From: Acidobacteriota bacterium
Lineage (GTDB): Bacteria > Acidobacteriota > Vicinamibacteria > Vicinamibacterales > CAVVIG01
Assembly (NCBI GenBank): GCA_003222395.1
Contig: QHWB01000031.1
Span: forward strand, 126,501-190,500
Direction of reading: 5' to 3'
Length of the DNA: 64,000 bases
How positions within the stretch are numbered: the stretch's first letter is position 1; every line of letters begins with the position of its first letter. Below, piece after piece: positions 47,601 through 56,075 of the stretch. The position numbers and the translations under genes were made by a program. The notes beneath the pieces were generated by a model, which saw only the letters and a program-made list of their open reading frames with translations, ran no database searches and was not told where the DNA came from.

Positions 47601-48478
47601 ATCTCGGGAGCGGCTTCTCCGGCGACAACGGGCCCGCGATCGTCGCGCAGCTCGATACGCCCGACGGCGTCTGCATCGCGCCCGACGGCGACCTCATCGT
47701 CGCCGATTCACACAACGACCGCATCCGTCGCGTCGATCGACCGACGCAGATCATCACGACCATTGCCGGCTCCGGTGAGAACGGTTACGACGGCGACGAC
47801 AAGCCGGCCATCAGTGCGGCGCTCAGCAACCCGAGCGCCGTAGCCTGCGCGCCGAACGGCGACATCTACGTCGCCGATACCTTGAATTACCGCATCCGGG
47901 TGATCGAAGCGAGGACGGGCCTGATCCGCACCGTCGCGGGCGACGGCACGCCGGGCGATGGCGCCAATGTCGGCGACGCCGGGCCTGCGCTCGCTGCGCA
48001 CGTGAACATGCCGAGCGACGTCGCGATCGATCCGAGAACCGGCGACGTGTACATCGCCGACATGCATCACAACCGCGTGCGCAAAGTCGACGCGCGCACG
48101 CGCGTCATCACAACCGTCGCCGGCAACGGCGTCTGGGGCAACTCGGGTGACGATGGGCCGGCGATGGAGGCGCGGCTCGCGGGCGCCGCGGGCATTGCCG
48201 TCGTGCCGGAGGCCGGCGGTAAGGTGACGCTGTTCATCGCCGACTTCTACAACGGCAACGTGCGCGCCGTCGGGCCCGACGGCATCATCCGCAACATCAG
48301 CGACGAAGGGCATTTCGCCTTCGGCGCGCCGACGCGCGTCGCCTACGCGCCGCGCCGCGGGCTCCTGTACGTCGCCGACTCGAGCACCGACCGCGTCGTG
48401 CCGCTGATCATTCCGAAGATCGCGCCGAATCTCGTCCCGCAGCGTCCGATCGCCCCGGCGAGAAAGATCGGGGGATGA
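44633..48478 (+). CDS. Four-part fusion: glycoside-hydrolase-like domain, GT2 glycosyltransferase, membrane segments, NHL propeller
   Basis: The 1281-residue protein starts at GTG 44633; TTG 44603 would lie inside the hairpin. Residues ~45-310 form a clan-A TIM barrel with both expected glutamates (Asn152-Glu153 and Glu238). Residues ~325-560 form GT2 (VSVVVCAYNAADTL, TDAD 407-410, GDDVDVCW, QQVGYG). Hydrophobic segments lie near 609-626, 630-652, 812-833, 840-856 and 902-920. Residues ~935-1270 carry five or six NHL blades (DLYIADSNNDMIRRV type). It probably makes and trims or senses a glycan at the inner membrane. It overlaps the ABC exporter (ATGA). Confidence 0.88.
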   Translation: MSTAVQTGPVARHEPTPSAFARVATDGKFLCLRSAARSAEAGARFFVKGVTYGTFTPDSDGYQFPSPPQTAEDFRLMASLGLNTVRTYTVPRRELLDEAGRRGLRVMVGLPWPQHVAFLDNRNLRRQIRAELTGRVRELGDHPALLAFALGNEIPAGVVRWHGRVRVENYLRALYEDAKSASPESLFTYVNFPPTEFLDLSFFDLCAFNVYLHREPELRAYLARLQHIAGHKPLLLAEAGADSIREGEAGQAEITSMHIRAAFEEGACGVMAYSWTDEWWRGGSAIDDWKFGLVDRDRTLKPAAVAVAAAFANAPFSAEKKKTWPRVSVVVCAYNAADTLDDNLASLERLTYPDFEIILVNDGSKDRTGEIARGYPRVRVIDTPNQGLGAARNVGLAEATGEIVAYTDADTRVDPDWLTFLVQPFLQSDVVGSGGPNVVPPDDPAVAQCIARAPGGPTHVLLDDRIAEHVPGCNMAFRRDALLAIGGFNPIYLRAGDDVDVCWRLQARGWRIGFASSALVWHHHRASIKAYWRQQVGYGEGETWLMAHHPEKFLDGRMLWRGRIYSPLPFVRSLWGTKINAGVWGTAPFPSVYRTDVHPFAFLPHSIRWQALSLVMTIAGAIVAATGNHRWAAALLLVGGLVGLAVTVTKNITYATRSDVSTLKGSKLWYCAAVAYLHFIQPLARIRGRIRGLLSPPEVALPQAQRQTSRGPRPSLAEIWRALLLITGSVTEDRFWSETWTSADRVLKQLTDWLRRSRAVRSVEIDEGWSDDRDVSVFVGRWAWLDVRALVEDHGGGKSLLRISTHLRPTSFGVVSACGLGAALLVAAATGVSLAQPLAGSVAAGSAVMLILFVVWRTSQATAIARRGLSRVTLEAGMTALPSGPARAPIVAPSVLRIYGLRSAIIFVLMIVSLGASTFILREAATVGPVIGSQKGYAGDYGPAIEAWLDTPGGIALAPNGDLYIADSNNDMIRRVNARGDIEPYAGSHDLGSGFSGDNGPAIVAQLDTPDGVCIAPDGDLIVADSHNDRIRRVDRPTQIITTIAGSGENGYDGDDKPAISAALSNPSAVACAPNGDIYVADTLNYRIRVIEARTGLIRTVAGDGTPGDGANVGDAGPALAAHVNMPSDVAIDPRTGDVYIADMHHNRVRKVDARTRVITTVAGNGVWGNSGDDGPAMEARLAGAAGIAVVPEAGGKVTLFIADFYNGNVRAVGPDGIIRNISDEGHFAFGAPTRVAYAPRRGLLYVADSSTDRVVPLIIPKIAPNLVPQRPIAPARKIGG

Positions 48479-50334
48479 TCCAGACCAACGCGGCCCGTCA
48501 GCCGGGCCTTCTCCGCTGGACGCTCTCGTTCCTGCAGCCATATCGCGCCAAGGTCACGCTGCTGACGGTGCTGCTCGCCTCGGAGATCGCGCTCGGCTGG
48601 CTTCAGCCGTGGCCCCTCGCCATCGTCCTCGACTTCCTGACCGGCAACGCCCTGCCGCGGGCGCTGACGCGCGTCGTGCCGTGGCTGACGACGCTCGCGG
48701 CGACGCATCGGTTCGCGCTCCTCGTCACGATCGTCGTGGCGGGCGTACTCCTGCAGGTCGTCAATCAGTTCGTGTCGGCGTACGGGACGCAGGTGCAGGT
48801 CGATACGGGCCAGCGGATGGTGTACGACCTGCGCCGCCGGCTCTTCGAGCACCTCACCGCGCTCGGCCTGCATCATCACATCACGACGAGCACCGCCGAC
48901 GCGGTCTACCGCGTCGACGTGGACGCGTACGCGATCGAGAACCTCGTGATGAGCGGCATCTTCCCGCTCGCGGCGTCGTTTACGTCGCTGATCGTGATGT
49001 TCGGCTTCCTGCTCTACAAGAACATGACGATCGGCCTGCTGTCGCTGACCGTCGTCCCGTTCCTGTACCTGTGCCTGCGGTACTACACGTCGACGCTGGT
49101 GAATCGCGAAGAGCGCGTCAAAGAGCTCGAATCCAAGCTGCTGGAGCGGCTGTACGAGACGTTCGGCGCAATGCGGCTCGTCAAGAGCTTCGCGCGCGAG
49201 GTCCATGAACTCGGCCGGTACGGCGCGGCCGGCGACGCGACGATGAACGCGCGGATTGCGATTACGTGGCAGCAGTCGCTCTTCTCGGTCGTCGTGAGCA
49301 CGATTACCATTCTCGGCACCGCGATCATCGTGATCGTCGGCGGCAACCTCGTGATGAAGGGGCAGCTGACGATCGGCGATCTGTATCTCGTCATCAGTTA
49401 CCTCGGCGCGGTGTACGGACCGCTCTCGGCGATCACGCACACCACCGGGCAGCTGCAGGGAGCGCTCGCCGGCGCGAAGCGCGTGCGCGCGATGTTCGCC
49501 CTCATTCCCGAGACGATCGACGATCCCGATGCGATCGAAGCGGATACGGTCACCGGTGAGATCAGCGTCGAGCAGGTCGAGTTCACATACCCGAACGGCG
49601 CGCGCGTGCTGCACGACATCTCGTTCGCCGCCAAGCCGGGCGAAATGATTGCGCTGGTCGGCTTGACCGGCGCCGGCAAGACGACGCTCGTCAGTCTGAT
49701 TCCGAGGTTCTACGACGCGACCGGCGGCCGCCTGACGATCGACGGCGTCGACGTCCGCAAGTACCGCGTCCGCTCGCTGCGCGAGAAGATCGCGATCGTG
49801 CTGCAGGATCCGGTCCTGTTCTCCGGAACGATCGCCGACAACCTGCGCTACGGTCGCCTCGACGCGACGCCGCAGGAGATCGAGGAAGCCGCGCGCGCGG
49901 CGCACGCGCACGAGTTCATCGCGCGACTGCCGAAAGGATATGACACCGAAATCGCCGAGGCCGGCGGCGGGTTGTCGGGCGGCGAGCGCCAGCGCCTCAG
50001 CGTCGCGCGCGCGATTCTGAAGAATGCGCCGATTCTCATCCTCGACGAGCCGACCTCGTCGCTCGACGCCATCTCCGAGGAGATCGTATTCGCCGCGCTG
50101 CGGCGTCTGCGCGCCGGCCGAACGACCATCGTCATCGCGCATCGCCTCTCGACCGTTCGCGACGCCGATCGCATTCTCGTCCTCGACGGCGGAAAGATCG
50201 CGGCGCAGGGACGCCACGACGAGCTGTTGAAGACGAGCCAGCTCTATCGTCGGATGTGCGCCCGCCTGTCGGTCGGCAAGTCGCTCGATGAGCCGGAGAC
50301 CGTGGACGAACTGATTCAGGCGGCGAGACGATAA
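48475..50334 (+). CDS. ABC exporter with fused permease and ATPase (MsbA/NdvA type)
   Basis: This 619-residue half-transporter has a six-helix type IV membrane domain (~25-325) and a nucleotide-binding domain (~355-595) with Walker A GLTGAGKTT, signature LSGGERQRL, Walker B ILILDEPTSSLD and switch His in VIAHRLST. Such homodimers flip lipids or oligosaccharides; NdvA/ChvA export beta-glucans made by an adjacent synthase. The 4-nt overlap with the GH-GT2-NHL gene strongly suggests it exports that enzyme's product. Confidence 0.92.
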   Translation: MIQTNAARQPGLLRWTLSFLQPYRAKVTLLTVLLASEIALGWLQPWPLAIVLDFLTGNALPRALTRVVPWLTTLAATHRFALLVTIVVAGVLLQVVNQFVSAYGTQVQVDTGQRMVYDLRRRLFEHLTALGLHHHITTSTADAVYRVDVDAYAIENLVMSGIFPLAASFTSLIVMFGFLLYKNMTIGLLSLTVVPFLYLCLRYYTSTLVNREERVKELESKLLERLYETFGAMRLVKSFAREVHELGRYGAAGDATMNARIAITWQQSLFSVVVSTITILGTAIIVIVGGNLVMKGQLTIGDLYLVISYLGAVYGPLSAITHTTGQLQGALAGAKRVRAMFALIPETIDDPDAIEADTVTGEISVEQVEFTYPNGARVLHDISFAAKPGEMIALVGLTGAGKTTLVSLIPRFYDATGGRLTIDGVDVRKYRVRSLREKIAIVLQDPVLFSGTIADNLRYGRLDATPQEIEEAARAAHAHEFIARLPKGYDTEIAEAGGGLSGGERQRLSVARAILKNAPILILDEPTSSLDAISEEIVFAALRRLRAGRTTIVIAHRLSTVRDADRILVLDGGKIAAQGRHDELLKTSQLYRRMCARLSVGKSLDEPETVDELIQAARR

Positions 50335-50335
50335 T

Positions 50336-50434
50336 GAGATTGCTGATTGTTGATTTCAGATTGCTGATTGGATTGCAGATTGAATCCGCAATCAGCAATC
50401 AATCTGAAATCAGCAATCTGAAATCAGCAATCTC
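50336..50434. repeat. Large palindromic filler (AATCAGCAATCTGAA family)
   Basis: Left half ATTGCTGATTGTTGATTTCAG and neighbours, right half AATCAGCAATCAATCTG and two tandem AATCTGAAATCAGC units. The halves are partly inverted copies and can fold into a long hairpin. AT-rich, and it fills the entire gap between the exporter and glycosyltransferase genes. Confidence 0.8.
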
Positions 50435-51553
50435 GTGAGAATCCTCTTCGCGGGCATCATCGCCCGCTATCCGTTCGGCGGCGTCACGTGGTGTTCGTTG
50501 ATGTATCTGCTGGGACTGCGCGCGCTCGGCCACGAGGTCTTCTACATCGAGGACACCGGCGAGTGCGTGTACGACCCCGTGCAGAACACGCGCGCCATCG
50601 ATCCGTCGTACGGCACGAGCTACATCAACGCCTCACTCGAGCCGTTCGGGCTCGCCGACCGCTGGTCGTTCGTGAACTACGACGGCGCCTATCACGGCCG
50701 CAGCCGCGATGCCGTGGCGCGCTATGCCGCCGATGCCGACCTCTTCATCAACCTGTCGGGCGGCTCGTGGTTCTGGCGCGACGAGTACATGCGCATCCCG
50801 CGCAGGGTGTTCGTCGATTCCGATCCGGCCTTCACGCAGCTGGCAATCGCGAAAGCCGAACCGTGGTACGTCGACTTCTTTCAGCGCTTCGATCGCCTGT
50901 TCACCTTCGGCGCGAACATCGGAACGGCGGCGTCGCCGATTCCCGTCGGACCGTTCACGTGGCACAAGACGTGGCAGCCGATGACGCTCGACGACTGGCG
51001 AACGCGCGCCGCGCCGCGCGATCGCTTCACGACGGTGATGACGTGGCAGATCGAGAGCTTCACGGACGTCGGCGGCAACAAGGATCAGGAATTCGTCAAG
51101 TTCATCGAGCTGCCCGCGCGGACGCCTCAGCGTTTCGAGCTCGCCATCAACGGTCCGCAGAAGCTGCTGCGCCAATACGGATGGGACACCGTCGACGCGA
51201 TGAACGTGTCGCGCACGCCGTGGGGCTACCGCGATTTCATTCACAGCTCGAAGGCAGAGTTCGGCGTGGCCAAGCAGACGTACGTCGCCAATCGATCCGG
51301 TTGGTTCAGCGACAGAACCGAGTGCTACCTCGCATCCGGACGTCCGGCGCTCGTGCAGGACACGGGCTGGACGGCGCACCTGCCGTCGGGCGAGGGCCTG
51401 CTCGCCTTTTCGACGATGGAGGAAGCGATCGCCGGGATCGATCGGATCAACGGCGATTACGATCGTCACGCGGCACGTGCGGCCGAGATCGCGCGCGAGT
51501 ACTTCGACGCGTCGATCGTGCTGCCGAAGCTGTTGGAGGTGGCATGCGGATAG
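50435..51553 (+). CDS. Glycosyltransferase-like GT-B protein
   Basis: The 372-residue protein starts at GTG 50435 (MRILFAGIIARYPFGGVTW). The N-terminus has a Rossmann-like strand with a glycine-rich loop. The C-terminal half has FIHSSKAEFGVAKQTYVANRSGWFSDRTECYLASGRPALVQDTGW, which resembles the donor-site region of GT-B enzymes (E...C.LASG.PALV). No CAZy family can be named. It lies between an ABC exporter and a GT4 enzyme. Confidence 0.75.
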   Translation: MRILFAGIIARYPFGGVTWCSLMYLLGLRALGHEVFYIEDTGECVYDPVQNTRAIDPSYGTSYINASLEPFGLADRWSFVNYDGAYHGRSRDAVARYAADADLFINLSGGSWFWRDEYMRIPRRVFVDSDPAFTQLAIAKAEPWYVDFFQRFDRLFTFGANIGTAASPIPVGPFTWHKTWQPMTLDDWRTRAAPRDRFTTVMTWQIESFTDVGGNKDQEFVKFIELPARTPQRFELAINGPQKLLRQYGWDTVDAMNVSRTPWGYRDFIHSSKAEFGVAKQTYVANRSGWFSDRTECYLASGRPALVQDTGWTAHLPSGEGLLAFSTMEEAIAGIDRINGDYDRHAARAAEIAREYFDASIVLPKLLEVACG

Positions 51554-51567
51554 CGCGCATTTTTCAC

Positions 51568-51640
51568 GGCTCGCGGGGCCCCACCCCCGCTCGCGCTCGC
51601 TCGCGCCTTCGCGCTCGCTCGGGCCGCAGGCGCTGCTCCG
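51568..51640. repeat. GC-rich repeat with GGGGCCCC core and CGCTCG-rich tail (copy 3)
   Basis: GCGGGGCCCCACCCCCGC is followed by TCGCGCTCGCTCGCGCC and TTCGCGCTCGCTCGGG. It fills the ~100-bp gap before the GT4 gene and resembles copies at 19034, 38659 and 62134. Confidence 0.65.
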
Positions 51641-51656
51641 CCCAGGTCGCCAGACG

Positions 51657-52682
51657 ATGAGAATCGCGCACATTGCTCCCGTCGCGACGACGATTCCTCC
51701 GCCGAAATCGGGATCGGTCGAAACGATGACGTCGCTGTTGACGGAAGGGCTCGCCGCGCGCGGCCACGACGTGACGTTGTTCGCGACCGGCGACTCGAAG
51801 ACGCGCGCGAAGCTCGTCGGCATCTATCCGCACGGCTACTGGCACGATGAGAACATGTGGCCGTGGGAACTCTATGAAATGCTGAACCTCGCCGCCGCAG
51901 TCGAGCACGCCGCCGAATTCGACATCATCCATTACGAGGCGGCCTACTACCCGATGTCGCTTGCGTTCGCGCGCATCTCACCGACGCCGATCGTCCAGAC
52001 ACTGCATCATTCGCCCAGTGAAGCCGAGGTCAAGCTCTGGTCGCGGTATCCCGAAGCGCCGTTCGTGGCTATTTCGAACGAACAGGCGCGCCTCCTCCGC
52101 GGGCTCAACATCGTCGGCACCGTGCTGCACGGTATCGATACGGATAACTTCACATTTCGCGAGAAACCGGACGATTATCTGCTCTTCCTCGGGCGCTTCA
52201 CCGAGGGCAAAGGCGTGCTGCAGGCGATCGAAATCGCCAGGCGCGCGGGCCTGAAGCTGATCCTGGCGGCGGCCGAGGAAGAGTACTACCGGGAGACGGT
52301 GGCGCCGCACGTCGACGGCCGAAGCATTGTGTACTTCGGCGAAGCCGATTTCGACGCCAAGGTGAAGCTGTACGGCGGGGCGCGCGCGCTGCTTTACCCG
52401 ATTCAGGCGCGCGAGCCGTTCGGCCTCGTGCTGGCTGAAGCGATGGCCTGCGGAACCCCCGTCGCGGCGCTCGATCGTGGCGCGGTTCGTGAAGTAGTCG
52501 ACGACGGCGTGACCGGGATGGTGTTCGCCGACCTCGAGCAGATGGTGAACGAGCTGCCGCGTCTGTTCGATCTGGATCGTCGGCGCGTCCGCGAGCGGGC
52601 CGTTGCGCGGTTCGGCGCGGCCCGCATGGTCGACGAGTACATCGCGGTCTATCTTCGTATCGTGGAGAAGCATCGTGGCTGA
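51657..52682 (+). CDS. Family 4 glycosyltransferase
   Basis: The 341-residue GT-B enzyme starts at ATG 51657. N-terminal domain MRIAHIAPVATTIPPPKSGSVETMTSLLTEGLAARGHDV; donor domain LLFLGRFTEGKGVLQAIEIARRAG and the retaining-GT motif YPIQAREPFGLVLAEAMACGTPVAALDRGAVREVV (E-x7-E). It probably transfers a hexose from a nucleotide sugar. Its stop overlaps the deacetylase start by 8 nt. Confidence 0.92.
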   Translation: MRIAHIAPVATTIPPPKSGSVETMTSLLTEGLAARGHDVTLFATGDSKTRAKLVGIYPHGYWHDENMWPWELYEMLNLAAAVEHAAEFDIIHYEAAYYPMSLAFARISPTPIVQTLHHSPSEAEVKLWSRYPEAPFVAISNEQARLLRGLNIVGTVLHGIDTDNFTFREKPDDYLLFLGRFTEGKGVLQAIEIARRAGLKLILAAAEEEYYRETVAPHVDGRSIVYFGEADFDAKVKLYGGARALLYPIQAREPFGLVLAEAMACGTPVAALDRGAVREVVDDGVTGMVFADLEQMVNELPRLFDLDRRRVRERAVARFGAARMVDEYIAVYLRIVEKHRG

Positions 52683-53478
52683 TCGACCGCTCGCCGGCCG
52701 CACTGTCCTCGCCGTCTTCGCGCACCCCGACGACGAATCGCTCGCCTGCGGCGGAACGCTCGCGCGGCTCGCCGACGCCGGTGCGCGCGTCGTGCTCCTC
52801 TGCGGATCGCGCGGCGAATCGGGATCGATCAGCGACCTGGCGCTCGTGCCGGACGGCGACCTCGCGGGCGTCCGGACGCGCGAGCTCGCCGAAGCCGCCG
52901 CCGTGCTCGGCATCGCCGACGCGATCGTCCTCGATCATCCCGACGGCGACCTGCGATGGGACGATGTGACGGAGTTTCACGAAGAGATCGTCGCGGCGCT
53001 CCACCAGTACCGGCCCGACGCCGTCATCACGTTCGCCGAAGACGGGCTGTACTGGCACCTCGATCACATCGGCGTGCACGAGCGCACGTACACTGCGGTG
53101 AAAACGCTCGGTGCCGGCGCGCCGCCGCTGTTCTACGTCACGATGCCGAAGGGCGTCATGCGCAAGATTGCGGAAGCGGCCCATGCCAAAGGCGGCGCCC
53201 TGCCCGACGCCAGTTTCTGGGGCATCGAGCCGGATGCGTTCGGCGACGCGGCGATTCCGCCGACGTTTTCGATCGACGTCCGCGACTGGGTGCCGCGCAA
53301 GCTCGCCGCGCTGCGGTGCCACCGCACGCAAATGGGGCCGAACAATCCGATCGCGTGGATCGACGAAGACGAGGCGCGCCGCTGGCTCGGTAGCGAATAT
53401 TTCCGCCGTTCGCCGCTCGAGTCGGGCACGGCTGAATCGGTCCTCGAACAGCTGGGCGAGCCTGTGGCGAGCTCATGA
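52675..53478 (+). CDS. PIG-L family sugar N-deacetylase
   Basis: The 267-residue protein starts at GTG 52675. The zinc-binding motif AHPDDESLACGG (P-D-D) is followed by HPDGDLRWDD and the distal histidines in YWHLDHIGVHE. Family members (PIG-L, MshB, BshB) remove acetyl groups from GlcNAc conjugates. In this cluster it probably deacetylates an amino sugar added by the neighbouring glycosyltransferases. Confidence 0.92.
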   Translation: MADRPLAGRTVLAVFAHPDDESLACGGTLARLADAGARVVLLCGSRGESGSISDLALVPDGDLAGVRTRELAEAAAVLGIADAIVLDHPDGDLRWDDVTEFHEEIVAALHQYRPDAVITFAEDGLYWHLDHIGVHERTYTAVKTLGAGAPPLFYVTMPKGVMRKIAEAAHAKGGALPDASFWGIEPDAFGDAAIPPTFSIDVRDWVPRKLAALRCHRTQMGPNNPIAWIDEDEARRWLGSEYFRRSPLESGTAESVLEQLGEPVASS

Positions 53479-53530
53479 AAGTCTGAAGTTTGAAGTACGA
53501 AGTACGAGCGTAAGAAGTAAGAAGTAAACG
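53479..53530. repeat. Filler repeat (GAAGTAAGAAGT family)
   Basis: Degenerate units such as GAAGTCTGAAGTTTGAAGT, ACGAAGTACGA and TAAGAAGTAAGAAGTAA sit between the deacetylase and methyltransferase genes. Confidence 0.7.
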
Positions 53531-53556
53531 ATGCTTCAGACTTCGAACTTTTCGAT

Positions 53557-54807
53557 ATGCACCTGGAACTGTTCGAAATCCTCCGATGTCCGTACTGCGG
53601 CGGACCGCTGGAGCTGGTCGAGTCGCTGTTTCACCGCCGCAGCGGCGACGAGATCAGCGACGGGATTCTCGGCTGCCACTGCTGCATCTTCCCGGTCGTT
53701 GACGGCATCCCGGTGCTGCACCTGCAGCCGAACGCGACGGCTGCGCGAGACCAGATGCAGGCGGAACATCCCGAGCAGGCGCTGCGGACGATGGTCGGCC
53801 TCGAGAGCGAGGCGGAGGCGAGAGCATTCGAGGCCGTCGCCGCGTCGGAGGCCTCGACGTACCGCCAGACCGTCGAGGCGCTCGGGCCGAATTTCGAAGG
53901 CGGCTACTTCCTGTATCGATTCTCGGATCCGACCTACGTCGTCGCCGAAGCCGTCGTTCGCGCGGTCGCGCGCGCCGTGCTCGGGGACCGTCGACGCGCC
54001 ATCGACATCTGCGGCGGATCGGGTCATCTGACGCGCTCGCTGCTCGACCTGTCGTCGTCGCCGCCCGTCCTCGCCGATCTGTATTTCGCGAAGATCTGGC
54101 TCGCCCGGCGCTTCACGGCGCCGGGATGCGTGCCGGTCTGCTGCGACGGCAACGCGCCGATGCCGTTCGCGCGCGGCGCCTTCGCGTTCGCGATGTGCAC
54201 CGACGCGTTCATGTACATCTGGACGAAGCGGCAGTTCGTGGGCGAGATGGCGCGGCTCATCGACGATCCGTCGGCCGATCCCGGCGCGGTGCTGATCGGC
54301 CACACGCACAACGAGCGGACGTGGAGCCCGTCGCACGGTCAGCCGCTCTCGCCCGAGGGATACGCCGCGCTGTTCGAGACGCTGCCGCCGCGGGTTTTCG
54401 CCGAGTCCAACCTCTTCGCCGACGTGGTCGCCGGCGGACCGCTGGACCTTTCGCGGCAGGACTCGAAGGAAACGCTCGACGGCGATCCGGCGGTGACCCT
54501 CGTCGCGACCGGGCGCCACGACGTGTTCGTCCGTCACCAGCTCGATGCGAACCGTCCGGTATCGGGCGAGTTCCGGCTGAACCCGCTGTACGAAGTCGAA
54601 GCCAACGGCGACAGCGTTCGTCTGCGTCTGCGGTTCCCGTCCGAGGATTACGAGGAGGAGTACGGCGCCTGCCGCCAGTACCTGCCGGACGAAGCGGTTG
54701 TCCACCGCGCCGCACTCGATACGCTGCCGGGCGGCGCCGTTCCCGCGGTGCTCGCCGATCTCGCGAAGCGGCGCGTGATCCTCGATCTGCCGAAGCGTTA
54801 TTACTGA
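53557..54807 (+). CDS. SAM-dependent methyltransferase with N-terminal zinc-ribbon (Trm112-like)
   Basis: This 416-residue protein starts with a Trm112-like cysteine ribbon (~8-55: CPYCGGPLEL...GCHCCIFPVVDGIPVLHL). A class I methyltransferase domain follows (~145-260: AIDICGGSGHLTRSL, CDGNAPMPFARGAFAFAMCTDAFMYI). The C-terminal ~150 residues are beta-rich and unassigned. It may methylate a glycan or lipid precursor; the substrate is inferred only from position in the cluster. Confidence 0.85.
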   Translation: MHLELFEILRCPYCGGPLELVESLFHRRSGDEISDGILGCHCCIFPVVDGIPVLHLQPNATAARDQMQAEHPEQALRTMVGLESEAEARAFEAVAASEASTYRQTVEALGPNFEGGYFLYRFSDPTYVVAEAVVRAVARAVLGDRRRAIDICGGSGHLTRSLLDLSSSPPVLADLYFAKIWLARRFTAPGCVPVCCDGNAPMPFARGAFAFAMCTDAFMYIWTKRQFVGEMARLIDDPSADPGAVLIGHTHNERTWSPSHGQPLSPEGYAALFETLPPRVFAESNLFADVVAGGPLDLSRQDSKETLDGDPAVTLVATGRHDVFVRHQLDANRPVSGEFRLNPLYEVEANGDSVRLRLRFPSEDYEEEYGACRQYLPDEAVVHRAALDTLPGGAVPAVLADLAKRRVILDLPKRYY

Positions 54808-54812
54808 TCGTC

Positions 54813-54880
54813 CGGCACGACACAGAGTCGGCAGGGAACACAGAATTCCTCCGTGCTCTCCCGAATCTCCCTGTCGTCGC
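54813..54880. repeat. Nested palindromic filler related to 42225
   Basis: ACGACACAGAGT, GGGAACACAGAATTCC and CTCCCTGTCGT repeat the pattern seen between hisH and hisF with changes. A TATACT box at 54889-54894 follows, upstream of the ATPase gene. Confidence 0.65.
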
Positions 54881-54908
54881 CACTACGCTATACTCCGTAC
54901 TCATTACG

Positions 54909-56039
54909 GTGTTCAACGTAAACGACAACCCGTTCGTGTACGGCGAAGTCGTCCCCGCCGCGGCCTTCGTAGACCGCGTCGCCGAGCTCCGCCGGCTGTC
55001 CGGCGACTTGAGGGCGGCGCAGAAAGTCTTCCTCATCTCGCCTCGCCGCTACGGCAAGTCGTCGCTGATCCGTCGCGCGCTCGCGACCGCGGCGCGCGGC
55101 GGCGCGCTGACCGTCGAAGTCACCGTCAGCAGCTTCAGCTCGTACGTCGCGTTTCTCGAGGGCTACGCCCGTGCGCTGGCGGCCGCCGAAACGAAGTGGG
55201 ACGCGGCGAGCTCGTGGCTTCGCGACGCGATCTCGTCCACCCGTGTCGACGTGCGGTCCGATCGCGTGGCGTTCGTCAATGCGCGGTCCGATCGCGACAT
55301 TTCACGCCTCGCCGAAGAGGTGTTCGCGCTGCCCGGCCGTCTTGCCGAGGCGCGGCGCCGCAACGTCGTCGTCGCGCTCGACGAGTTCCAGGCCATCGCC
55401 GCGTTCGACGGCGGTTCGGTCGAGCACGCGCTGCGCGCCGCGGTGCAGCAGCAGCGCGGCGTTGGTTACGTGTTCGCCGGATCTGAGCCCAGCCTGATGG
55501 AACGAATGCTGGGACCGAAGCGGCCGTTCTACAAAGCGGGACCGGTGATGCGCCTCGAGAAGATTCCGGCCGAAGAGTTCGAGGCGTTCATCGATGCGGC
55601 GTTCGTTCGATCGCGCATGAAGCCCGAGGACGGGCTCGGCAGCGCAATCGTCGAGCTCGCCGGCAACCTGCCGTACGACGTTCAGCGCCTCGCGCACGAG
55701 ACATGGGACGAGGTGCGTGCCAGCGGCGCGCGGCGCGCGACGCTCGATCATCTTCACCAGGCGCTGACGCGACTCCTGGCCGAGCACGATACAGTGTTCG
55801 AGGCCGCGTGGCAGCGGCTGACGCTCGCGCAGCGCGCCGTCCTGCGCGCCGTGGTCCTCGAGGACGGCCGCGGCATGCACTCGGCCGACGTCCGCGCGCG
55901 TCATCGCCTTGGCGGGCCATCCACCGTCCAGACGTCGCTTGCCGCGCTCGTGCGCGACGATGTGGTCGCTCGCGAAGGCGATCGCTTCACCGTCGTCGAT
56001 TCGCTGATGCGTGAGTGGGTGGCGCGCCGGACGTTCTAG
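54909..56039 (+). CDS. AAA-type ATPase (archaeal-ATPase-like, MNS group)
   Basis: The 376-residue protein starts at GTG 54909 (VFNVNDNPFVYGEVV); upstream codons in the same frame run through repeat DNA. Walker A is SPRRYGKSSLIR (~45-56), Walker B NVVVALDEFQAI (~155-166), and a sensor-like strand lies in YVFAGSEPSLMERML. A winged-helix-like C-terminus (~300-376; ADVRARHRLGGPSTVQTSLAALVRDDVV) follows. Relatives are stand-alone P-loop proteins of uncertain role. Confidence 0.8.
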   Translation: MFNVNDNPFVYGEVVPAAAFVDRVAELRRLSGDLRAAQKVFLISPRRYGKSSLIRRALATAARGGALTVEVTVSSFSSYVAFLEGYARALAAAETKWDAASSWLRDAISSTRVDVRSDRVAFVNARSDRDISRLAEEVFALPGRLAEARRRNVVVALDEFQAIAAFDGGSVEHALRAAVQQQRGVGYVFAGSEPSLMERMLGPKRPFYKAGPVMRLEKIPAEEFEAFIDAAFVRSRMKPEDGLGSAIVELAGNLPYDVQRLAHETWDEVRASGARRATLDHLHQALTRLLAEHDTVFEAAWQRLTLAQRAVLRAVVLEDGRGMHSADVRARHRLGGPSTVQTSLAALVRDDVVAREGDRFTVVDSLMREWVARRTF

Positions 56040-56075
56040 GCAGATCGGCCCTTCCCTTGCAACCACGGACAAGTG

